The translations under genes and the position numbers were made by a program. 9,927 nucleotides of DNA, from NCBI GenBank assembly GCA_018063485.1, contig JAGPBG010000052.1, positions 1 through 9,927 on the forward strand, written 5' to 3'. Under the pieces are notes generated by a model. That model was not told the origin of the DNA. It ran no database searches and saw only the letters and a program-made list of their open reading frames with translations. Positions within the stretch are counted from its first letter, which is position 1, and every line of letters begins with the position of its first letter. The DNA is from Cypionkella sp. (lineage in GTDB: Bacteria; Pseudomonadota; Alphaproteobacteria; Rhodobacterales; Rhodobacteraceae). Of this stretch, positions 1 to 4,864 are shown in pieces.

Positions 1-1
1 G

Positions 2-1060
2 CTCTGCTCGGGCAGCAGTATCGCCCCGGATGACAGTTGGATCGGTCGCATCATTGATCCTTATGGCCGCCCCCTGGATGGCCGTCCCTTGTTTCGAGGG
101 CCGGTCGGCTGTGATTTGCGCGCTCTCGCGCCGCCCGCCGCGTCGCGTCGTCGGCTCGGCAGCCGGCTGTCGACAGGAGTGGCCGTTTTCGACACCCTTT
201 TGCCCTTGGTGCAGGGTCAGCGGATCGGGCTTTTTGCGGGTTCAGGTGTTGGTAAGTCCTCACTCTTGGCGAAATTTGCGCGTGGGGTCGCCGCTGATCT
301 GGTGGTGATTGCGCTGATTGGGGAACGTGGGCGCGAGCTGCGCGAGTTTACCGAACACGTCCTTGGCCCCGAGGGGATGGCGCGCTCTGTCGTGGTCACG
401 GCCACCTCGGATCAATCTGCCTTGGCGCGGCGGCGCTGCGCCTGGACGGCGATGGCGGTGGCTGAACATTTCCGCGATCAGGGTCTGCATGTGCTGTTCT
501 TGGCCGATTCGATCACCCGTTTTGCCGAGGCCCATCGTGAGGTTGCTTTAGCGGCTGGCGAGACTGCGGCGCTGCGTGGCTACCCGCCGTCTTTGTCACA
601 GGCGATCATGTCTTTGACCGAACGTGCGGGGCCGGGTCCGCAAGGTTCGGGCGACATCACGGCGGTCTTTTCAGTCTTGGTTGCTGGGTCGGACATGGAA
701 GAGCCGGTCGCGGATATTCTGCGCGGCGTCTTGGATGGCCATGTCGTGATGGACCGGAAAATCGCGGAACGTGGGCGTTTTCCGGCGATTGACCTTTTGC
801 GTTCGGTGTCGCGCAGCCTTCCGGGGGCCGCCACAATGGATGAAAATGCGTTGATTGTCGAAGCGCGGCGGTTGCTGGGCGCTTGGGACCGGGCCGAGAT
901 GATGATTCAGGCCGGGCTATATGCCAAGGGTTCCGATCCGTTGATTGATGCCGCAACACGGGTCTGGCCCGCACTTGATGCGTTCTTGGCCGAGGATGCA
1001 CCACGCGAAGGGGTCGAAGGCAGCTTTGCACGGCTGGCAGCGGCACTTGCAGCAAAATGA
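2..1060 (+). CDS. fliI: Flagellum-specific ATPase FliI, 5'-truncated by window edge
   Basis: ATPase of the flagellar type III export apparatus; it works as a hexamer at the cytoplasmic base of the basal body and helps unload chaperone-substrate complexes. The reading frame is open from base 2, so the 352 visible residues lack roughly the first 90 of a usual ~440-residue FliI (most of the N-terminal beta-barrel). In visible-residue numbering: the end of the N-terminal domain (GRIIDPYGRPLDGRP, about 16-30), Walker A GSGVGKSS at 80-87, the catalytic-glutamate motif GERGRE at 107-112, and Walker B with the family signature VLFLADSITR at 164-173, followed by RGYPPS. These separate FliI from F1-ATPase beta. 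An apparent TTG start at base 89 is internal, because conserved FliI sequence lies upstream of it. The gene converges on the DUF1217 gene with 12 bp between stops and no clear terminator in that gap. Identification is secure; the true start is outside the window. Confidence 0.96.
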   Translation, partial: LCSGSSIAPDDSWIGRIIDPYGRPLDGRPLFRGPVGCDLRALAPPAASRRRLGSRLSTGVAVFDTLLPLVQGQRIGLFAGSGVGKSSLLAKFARGVAADLVVIALIGERGRELREFTEHVLGPEGMARSVVVTATSDQSALARRRCAWTAMAVAEHFRDQGLHVLFLADSITRFAEAHREVALAAGETAALRGYPPSLSQAIMSLTERAGPGPQGSGDITAVFSVLVAGSDMEEPVADILRGVLDGHVVMDRKIAERGRFPAIDLLRSVSRSLPGAATMDENALIVEARRLLGAWDRAEMMIQAGLYAKGSDPLIDAATRVWPALDAFLAEDAPREGVEGSFARLAAALAAK

Positions 1061-1072
1061 TCAGTCTGCGGC

Positions 1073-1891
1073 CTAGCGTCTGCGCGCGTTGGCCGCGATC
1101 TGCTGCATTATGGCGAGCGCATTGGCGCTCGCCCCCGACTGGGCTGAATAGCTGTCCGCTTCGGACCGGATCAAGAACCGCCGGATCAGCGTTTCGACCT
1201 TGCCGGTGTCGGTAAACTGCGAAACCTGATCACTGCCGAGTTGAGCGGCGGCCTTGCTTTTGAATGTGGCCAGTTGCTGGTCAAGATCGAGTGTGCCCAA
1301 TGCGCTTGGCAGTCCCAGCGCCTTTTCGAAAACCTTGCGCAATGGGGGATTGCCCATGATGGTGAACCATTTCGCATCCTCACTTGATCCGGCTTTGCTG
1401 GCAATCGTCGGCAAGTCCCGCTGCGTATTCAAGGCAAGCCGCAAATCGCCATTTTGATCGCCAACCGCAGACTCAAACTGCCGGGTTTCATAGGCTGACA
1501 GGATCTTATCTGGAAAGGTCGAAATCTGGGTGATGGGAATTGGAAAATCACCGAAACCGAAAGCTGCGGACAGCTTTTGATACTGTTTGTCTGCCAAGCG
1601 ATTGGCCAGAGCGCCGGTGGTCAAAGTGCCGTCGGCCAACACTTTGCGGATGAAGGCCTTGTTGTTGATATCACCATCCAACCCGAAGGCGCCCAGCGCA
1701 ACTTTCAAGAGCCGTCGGTCAGAAACCAAGGCATCAGCCGTTTTGATCTTGCCGATATTGGTGCGGAAGTAATCCTCATCGCGTCTGATTTCGGCGCCTT
1801 TGACAAAGGCAGCGGTCTGAGCGGGGAGTGTCCGCTTCAACAGAGCCCAACCCGCGTAACCGCCAAGCGAAAGGCTGGGTGCAAAGCTCAT
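1073..1891 (-). CDS. DUF1217 flagellar-locus protein of unknown function
   Basis: A 272-residue soluble protein with no signal peptide or membrane segment. It fits the DUF1217 family: LLKVALGAFGLDGDINNKAFIRKVL (about 61-85) is followed by ALANRLADKQYQKLSAAFGFGD (about 94-115), and a second related block KVFEKALGLP (187-196) precedes a basic C-terminus. The family occurs almost only in alphaproteobacterial flagellar clusters, but I know of no settled biochemical role. It is the last gene of the minus-strand block: its ATG (1889-1891) overlaps the flbT stop in an ATGA, and no good ribosome binding site is visible, so translation is probably coupled to flbT. That placement suggests, as inference only, a role in flagellin handling, filament assembly or export. 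Family membership is likely; function is unknown. Confidence 0.85.
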   Translation of the reverse strand: MSFAPSLSLGGYAGWALLKRTLPAQTAAFVKGAEIRRDEDYFRTNIGKIKTADALVSDRRLLKVALGAFGLDGDINNKAFIRKVLADGTLTTGALANRLADKQYQKLSAAFGFGDFPIPITQISTFPDKILSAYETRQFESAVGDQNGDLRLALNTQRDLPTIASKAGSSEDAKWFTIMGNPPLRKVFEKALGLPSALGTLDLDQQLATFKSKAAAQLGSDQVSQFTDTGKVETLIRRFLIRSEADSYSAQSGASANALAIMQQIAANARRR

Positions 1892-2292
1892 ATCGGGCGG
1901 GCGGCCATCAACCGCTCTTCGCGCGGCAGCAATCCGCGCAAGGCACGCATTACCTGATAGTGCTGATCTTCCAAAACGGCGGCCGTAGCCTGTGACAGCA
2001 AGGCGCGGCTGTCGTGATCGGTCAGCACCTGACTCAATTGCTCGATCCCACGCAAAAGCTGCATCTTCGCATCCCGTGGGTCGGCATCCCCCGAAAGCAC
2101 CAGTTGTGCGATATAACAGACCCGGCGCACCGGAGTGTTCACCGACTCGGGGTGGATGGCATCGCGTAGACGCAAGATATTTGCGTTCGGTGTCATCACC
2201 GACAGGCGTGACCGCTTGTCACCGTTTTCGATCACCGCCCCATTGATCAAGACCCGCTCATGCGGCCCCAGTTTCAGCACAAGCCCGCTCAT
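1888..2292 (-). CDS. flbT: FlbT, post-transcriptional regulator of flagellin
   Basis: A 134-residue cytoplasmic protein of the FlbT family. In Caulobacter, FlbT associates with the flagellin mRNA leader and lowers its stability and translation until the hook-basal body is finished. Visible family features are the N-terminal LVLKLGPHERVLINGAVIENG (about 4-24), the LRLRDAIHPE segment (40-49), TPVRRVCYIAQLVLSGD (53-69), and a helical C-terminal half ending in a YQVMRALRGLLPRE stretch (112-125). The length is normal for the family. The ATG (2290-2292) overlaps the flaF stop and the TGA overlaps the DUF1217 ATG, so three proteins are probably made from one coupled message. A GGTGGAG stretch sits very close to the ATG, so the start relies at least partly on coupling. 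The flagellin gene and its structured leader lie in the same block, which agrees with local feedback on flagellin synthesis. Confidence 0.95.
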   Translation of the reverse strand: MSGLVLKLGPHERVLINGAVIENGDKRSRLSVMTPNANILRLRDAIHPESVNTPVRRVCYIAQLVLSGDADPRDAKMQLLRGIEQLSQVLTDHDSRALLSQATAAVLEDQHYQVMRALRGLLPREERLMAARPI

Positions 2293-2657
2293 ACTCCACC
2301 ACCCTCACCGCGCAACCCGCGCATCACAGCGGTGTTGATGTCGATCAAGACCTCAACCGATCCGTTGTCGTCGCGGACCGTGCGGCTGTGGTGTGCAGTG
2401 AATTCATAAAGATAGAACAATTGCGCGCGCAGTTTCGCAGGCAGGGTGTTTCCTTCATCTGCCACATCTGCGGCCAGCGTTGACCACAGCCGCTGATTTT
2501 CTTCCAATGCCGTAACCAGTCCGGCATAATTCTGGCGTCGCGTTGAAGCAGCGGCTTTCAGCCGTTGGGTGCAGCGGGCAAGCAAATCATATTCTGCCCG
2601 ACGCGGCATCTGCGGGGGCGCTTCGGACTGCACGTAAAGGGAGCGGGCGGCGATCAA
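2289..2657 (-). CDS. flaF: FlaF, flagellin synthesis regulator, TTG start
   Basis: A 122-residue FlaF-family protein that promotes flagellin synthesis or secretion and works opposite to FlbT. Family features are a short N-terminal helix (MIAARSLYVQSEAP), PRRAEYDLLARCTQRL at about 18-33, a central helix with NQRLWSTLAADVAD (54-67), and LRAQLFYLYEFTAHHS at about 76-91, which closely matches the conserved FlaF C-terminal half. The frame stays open to an ATG at 2846, but that would add 63 residues of arginine-, cysteine- and proline-rich sequence read antisense-free from the flagellin 3' end and the terminator hairpin, so I reject it. The chosen start is TTG at 2655-2657: AAGGAAGG lies 8 nt upstream and the resulting length matches the family. 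The rare start codon and the upstream hairpin both suggest low FlaF output relative to flagellin. It shares an ATGA with flbT. Confidence 0.9.
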   Translation of the reverse strand: MIAARSLYVQSEAPPQMPRRAEYDLLARCTQRLKAAASTRRQNYAGLVTALEENQRLWSTLAADVADEGNTLPAKLRAQLFYLYEFTAHHSRTVRDDNGSVEVLIDINTAVMRGLRGEGGGV

Positions 2658-2665
2658 TTTGGCAT

Positions 2666-2673
2666 CCTTCCTT
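2666..2673 (-). promoter_or_regulatory. Ribosome binding site fixing the flaF TTG start
   Basis: On the minus strand this reads AAGGAAGG, a strong Shine-Dalgarno match, with 8 nt between it and the TTG at 2657. It is the main evidence for the non-ATG start, because no ATG or GTG in frame nearby gives a FlaF-sized protein. Confidence 0.75.
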
Positions 2674-2688
2674 GGGGAACGGGGGCGG

Positions 2689-2717
2689 AAAATGGGCCGG
2701 AGGCTTACCCCCGGCCC
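2689..2717 (-). terminator. Intrinsic-type terminator/attenuator between flagellin and flaF
   Basis: On the minus strand, GGGCCGGGGG (2717-2708), the loop TAAG, and CCTCCGGCCC (2703-2694) form a 10-bp stem, nine Watson-Crick pairs and one G-T. ATTTT follows directly (2693-2689). The hairpin starts 7 nt after the flagellin stop codon and ends about 30 nt before the flaF start. The stem is very GC-rich but the T run is short (4), so partial termination with some read-through to flaF-flbT is likely. It may also protect the 3' end of an abundant flagellin mRNA. Confidence 0.75.
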
Positions 2718-2724
2718 CAGTGCG

Positions 2725-3939
2725 TCAGCGGAACAGCGACAGGATGTTCTGCGGCTGCTGGTTGGCAATCGACAGAGATTGCGTTGCCAGTTGCTGTTGC
2801 ACTTGCAAGGCCTGCAACCGTGCCGAGGTTTCTTCCATATCGGCATCCACCATCGAGCCGATTCCCGATTTCAGCGCATCCGTCAGCTTGCCGACAAAGT
2901 TGCTTTGAATGTCGATCCGCTTTTGCGATGAGCCAAATTGAGCCGCTGCGCCGATCGAAGTTTGCAGCATCGATTCAATATTGCCCAAAGCCAAAGCCGC
3001 TCCAGAGCCGGTCGAGACATCAATGGTCGACAAGGCGCCAAGGCCGCCGGCATTGGCATTCTTGAATTGGCCACTGACCGCCAAGTCTTTGGTGCCGTTG
3101 TTGGTAAACACCAATTGACCAGGATTTGCACTGTCATAATCCACCTTCAGACCGGCAACTCCCAGCTTGTCGATTGAATTTTTCATCCCGACCGAAATCA
3201 GGTCGGAAATCGAGTTGCCAGCACTGATATCCGAGGCGGTGACGGTATAGGATGCCTCCTTGGCACCCACCCGCATCGATACCTTGTCTCCAGCGGCCCA
3301 GGCCGTCGCCCCGTCGGCGATAGTGATGTCGTCAGAGCCGCCGGCCTTGTTCAGGGACAAAACAAAAGTGTCCTTGTCGGTCGAGATCGTGCCACCGGTC
3401 GAGGCCGAAAACACGTCATTGGCAACGTAATTTCCGGTAGACAGGTTTTGCCCGGTGACAGTGATGGATGAGGCTTTTACACCTGCACCACTTCGGTCAA
3501 GAGACGCCAGAACATCCACACTCGACGTGCTGCCATCCACCAGGTTCAGTCCGTTGAACTGTGCTGCGCCCACGACCGATTCGACCTGGCCCCGCAAAGC
3601 AACGATGTCGGTCTGGATCTTGGCGCGATCAACATTGTCTTGTTGAGCCGCGACGATCTTGCCTTTCATCTGTGTCAACAGATCCGTCACGGTTTCCGAG
3701 GCCTGACGGGCCACCGAAAGCGTGGAGGAGCCGAGATTCAGGCTGTCGGAAATACCCTTGAAACCCTCAACATCCGATTCCATCACTTTCGAGATGGCCC
3801 AGACGGCTGCGTTATCCTTGGCCGAGGCCACTGATTTGCCCGTCGAGATTTCGGATTGTGTCTTGTTCATGTTTGCGTTGATGGATTTCATGGTCTGAAG
3901 GGCGACCATCGCACTGTTGTTGGTCAAAATGGACGACAT
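2725..3939 (-). CDS. fliC: Flagellin
   Basis: The filament subunit, 404 residues, exported through the flagellar type III system. The N-terminal D0/D1 region (about 1-137) has MSSILTNNSAMVALQTMKSI, ISTGKSVASAKDNAAVWAIS and the QFNGLNLVDG end; the C-terminal D1/D0 region (about 302-404) ends in LATQSLSIANQQPQNILSLFR, the hallmark of exportable flagellin. The middle (about 138-300) is Thr/Ser/Asp-rich, has no cysteine and is the surface-exposed variable part. The frame is open to an ATG at 4056, but those 39 extra residues do not resemble flagellin. The start at 3939 has AAGGGA 8 nt upstream and gives the canonical N-terminus. It follows a 210-bp leader with repeats and hairpins and is followed by a terminator, consistent with a separately controlled, highly expressed transcript. 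The symbol could equally be flaA or fljK in related species. Confidence 0.96.
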   Translation of the reverse strand: MSSILTNNSAMVALQTMKSINANMNKTQSEISTGKSVASAKDNAAVWAISKVMESDVEGFKGISDSLNLGSSTLSVARQASETVTDLLTQMKGKIVAAQQDNVDRAKIQTDIVALRGQVESVVGAAQFNGLNLVDGSTSSVDVLASLDRSGAGVKASSITVTGQNLSTGNYVANDVFSASTGGTISTDKDTFVLSLNKAGGSDDITIADGATAWAAGDKVSMRVGAKEASYTVTASDISAGNSISDLISVGMKNSIDKLGVAGLKVDYDSANPGQLVFTNNGTKDLAVSGQFKNANAGGLGALSTIDVSTGSGAALALGNIESMLQTSIGAAAQFGSSQKRIDIQSNFVGKLTDALKSGIGSMVDADMEETSARLQALQVQQQLATQSLSIANQQPQNILSLFR

Positions 3940-3960
3940 ATTCAATTTCCCTTGTGATCG

Positions 3961-3979
3961 CCCGACGCTTTGCGTCCGG
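3961..3979 (-). other. Hairpin in flagellin leader, proximal to start codon
   Basis: On the minus strand, GACGC and GCGTC pair around an AAA loop; a G-G mismatch and two more C-G pairs extend the base. The hairpin ends 21 nt before the flagellin ATG, just upstream of the Shine-Dalgarno site. If transcribed it would place a small structure where regulators of flagellin translation or mRNA decay could act. The structure is visible in sequence; the role is inference. Confidence 0.5.
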
Positions 3980-3988
3980 CAGGTTGAA

Positions 3989-4007
3989 CCATCGCTGAGG
4001 GCGATGG
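3989..4007 (-). other. Hairpin in flagellin leader, distal
   Basis: A perfect 7-bp inverted repeat, CCATCGC and GCGATGG, is separated by 5 nt (CCTCA on the minus strand). It lies 49 nt upstream of the flagellin start. It could be an RNA stem in the leader or a DNA operator; the sequence alone does not decide. Confidence 0.5.
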
Positions 4008-4090
4008 ATAAACGGGCGTTCTGTCCGATGCGGCGGGCTTTGGTCCGTCGCGCCACCCCGTTCGGGATGCAGGGTCAGTAAGCCGTCGCC

Positions 4091-4109
4091 AGTGCTAAAA
4101 GAGTGCTAA
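4091..4109 (-). repeat. Direct repeat TTAGCACT, 11-bp period, upstream of flagellin
   Basis: Two identical octamers, TTAGCACT on the minus strand (4109-4102 and 4098-4091), start 11 bp apart, about one helical turn. The spacing TTAG-N7-TTAG recalls the CtrA site (TTAA-N7-TTAA) with the last base of each half changed. One copy plus the next base also equals a CIRCE half-site, but the copies are direct rather than inverted. Likely a transcription-factor site for the flagellin promoter; the factor is uncertain. Confidence 0.5.
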
Positions 4110-4149
4110 CGCGCCACAGGAGAACTCTGCGCATTTTATTGAAATTGCA

Positions 4150-4476
4150 TCAGAAACGGCGGCTGCGGCCTTCGGGAAGCGCAAGGTTCAGCCTTTGCCC
4201 CTTGTTGTCATAGGCCGCCAACCCGCTGACTGCGCGCCGAACATCTTCCAGCCGCCGGATCGCCGAACGAATCCCGCGCCCCATGGCGGAAAAGCAGACC
4301 GCATTTCGATCGGCCTTGCGCTGCAACTGCGCCAGTTGGCCCGCACCCATATTCGGTGCAAGATCGGCAAGCGCCGTTTCCAGCGCCGGGATCAATTCTG
4401 CCAACAAGATGAAATCGGCGCACTTCGCCGCGCCATAGGACGCATCAAGGAGGGCTTCAAGGGTTTCCTTTGTCAT
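4150..4476 (-). CDS. flgN: Small flagellar protein, probable FlgN-like export chaperone
   Basis: A 108-residue, mostly helical, soluble protein. It fits the FlgN layout: an N-terminal helix (about 1-18), an acidic/Leu-Ala helix LAELIPALETALADLAP (25-41), a charged helix LQRKADRNAVCFSAMGRGIRSAIRRLEDVRR (51-81), and a short tail with AAYDNKGQR (87-95), resembling the conserved Tyr/Gly motif at the FlgN C-terminus. FlgN family members hold the hook-filament junction proteins FlgK and FlgL for export. The ATG overlaps the flgJ stop as ATGA, with GAGGG 7 nt upstream. Placement beside flgJ and flagellin supports a flagellar role. The match is by pattern and context, so it could be another small flagellar chaperone. 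Confidence 0.62.
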   Translation of the reverse strand: MTKETLEALLDASYGAAKCADFILLAELIPALETALADLAPNMGAGQLAQLQRKADRNAVCFSAMGRGIRSAIRRLEDVRRAVSGLAAYDNKGQRLNLALPEGRSRRF

Positions 4477-4757
4477 TCCCGCGCCCTCTTTGTCATGGCA
4501 TGAAACAGCATCTCAGCCAGACCTATCCCACCTTTGGCAACCATCATTTCCGCCTGCTTTTCCCGTAGAAAAGAGGCAAACTGCTGCTCGCCGATGCCAC
4601 CGGAAAAGCTGCTGTCTTCTGATTCACCAAGCCCGGTGTAAGACAGCATTTCTGACAGGAAAGACGCCTCCAACGCGCGTGCCTTGATCATCAATGGATC
4701 ATCCTTTGGGGGCGACAATTCGGGTTTTGGCAAAGACAATGTCGGGGAAATCTGCAT
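4473..4757 (-). CDS. flgJ: FlgJ-type rod-binding protein, no muramidase domain
   Basis: A 94-residue protein consisting only of the rod-binding domain. Family motifs are KARALEASFLSEMLSYTGLG (25-44) and FSGGIGEQQFASFLREKQAEMMVAKGGIGLAEMLFHAM (51-88), matching the N-terminal half of enterobacterial FlgJ, which acts on rod assembly in the periplasm. The C-terminal peptidoglycan hydrolase domain is absent. That is normal for this group: in Rhodobacter sphaeroides the single-domain FlgJ works with a separate lytic transglycosylase, SltF. No Sec signal peptide is visible, as expected for a type III substrate. The ATG at 4755-4757 has GAGGA 5 nt upstream. It is the first gene of the minus-strand block and is divergent from fliK. 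Confidence 0.88.
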   Translation of the reverse strand: MQISPTLSLPKPELSPPKDDPLMIKARALEASFLSEMLSYTGLGESEDSSFSGGIGEQQFASFLREKQAEMMVAKGGIGLAEMLFHAMTKRARE

Positions 4758-4864
4758 TGAGTCCTCTGATCGGTTGCATTTTCTGCACTGTGCACCCTCT
4801 CAGTAAACAGGTGGTAACCAATTGGCCTTCATAACTCAGGGACAACGGCAGAAGTCGAAACCAG
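4758..4864. promoter_or_regulatory. Divergent flgJ/fliK control region
   Basis: This 107-bp gap must hold promoters for both flagellar blocks. It contains the odd palindrome TGCAC-T-GTGCA (4784-4794) and the 8-bp palindrome CCAATTGG (4818-4825) abutting GGTAACC. No standard promoter hexamers with correct spacing are clear in either direction. fliK has no good Shine-Dalgarno site before its ATG. Confidence 0.55.
4784..4794. repeat. 11-bp palindrome TGCACTGTGCA, candidate operator
   Basis: Perfect 5-bp arms flank one central base. It lies 27-37 bp upstream of the flgJ start and 70-80 bp upstream of fliK, a position from which one regulator could act on both genes. A third TGCA occurs nearby at 4775-4778. 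No regulator can be named from this sequence. Confidence 0.35.

Larger units (their letters stand above)
3940..4149 (-). promoter_or_regulatory. Flagellin promoter and 5' leader region
   Basis: This 210-bp gap between the flgN-like stop and the flagellin ATG carries no supportable gene. From upstream to downstream on the minus strand it holds an A/T-rich patch (4131-4150), a direct repeat of TTAGCACT (4091-4109), a GC-rich stretch, and two hairpins (3989-4007 and 3961-3979), then the ribosome binding site AAGGGA (3948-3953). I could not find a convincing sigma-28 (TAAA ... GCCGATAA) or sigma-54 (GG-N10-GC) promoter by eye, so the transcription start is unknown. Confidence 0.6.

Noticed and set aside
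657..1055. A 132-residue minus-strand frame opposite fliI
   Set aside because: Antisense to conserved FliI sequence, with Pro/Arg/His-rich low-complexity content and no ribosome binding site or motif.
1068..1096. Inverted repeat GCGGCC/GGCCGC at the fliI/DUF1217 junction as a bidirectional terminator
   Set aside because: The arms are only 6 bp with a 17-nt loop, lie partly inside the DUF1217 coding end and have no T run on either strand.
2658..2846. A 63-residue N-terminal extension of FlaF
   Set aside because: It would be read from the flagellin 3' end and through the terminator hairpin, and its composition (Arg, Cys, Pro) is typical of an out-of-frame reading.
3940..4056. A 39-residue N-terminal extension of flagellin from an ATG at 4056
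   Set aside because: The extension is basic and unlike any flagellin N-terminus, and the start at 3939 has a proper ribosome binding site and gives the canonical sequence.
4091..4109. CIRCE/HrcA heat-shock operator
   Set aside because: One copy matches a CIRCE half-site exactly, but CIRCE needs an inverted repeat with a 9-bp spacer; here the copies are direct and 3 bp apart, and the gene downstream is flagellin, not a chaperone.
4473..4757. flgJ as a truncated gene
   Set aside because: It lacks the muramidase domain of the enterobacterial protein, but single-domain FlgJ is normal in alphaproteobacteria, and the gene has clean start and stop signals.
4804..4834. Sigma-28 promoter for fliK (TAAA ... 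GCC..ATAA)
   Set aside because: The -10 part has two extra bases relative to GCCGATAA and the spacing is off, so the match is not supportable.
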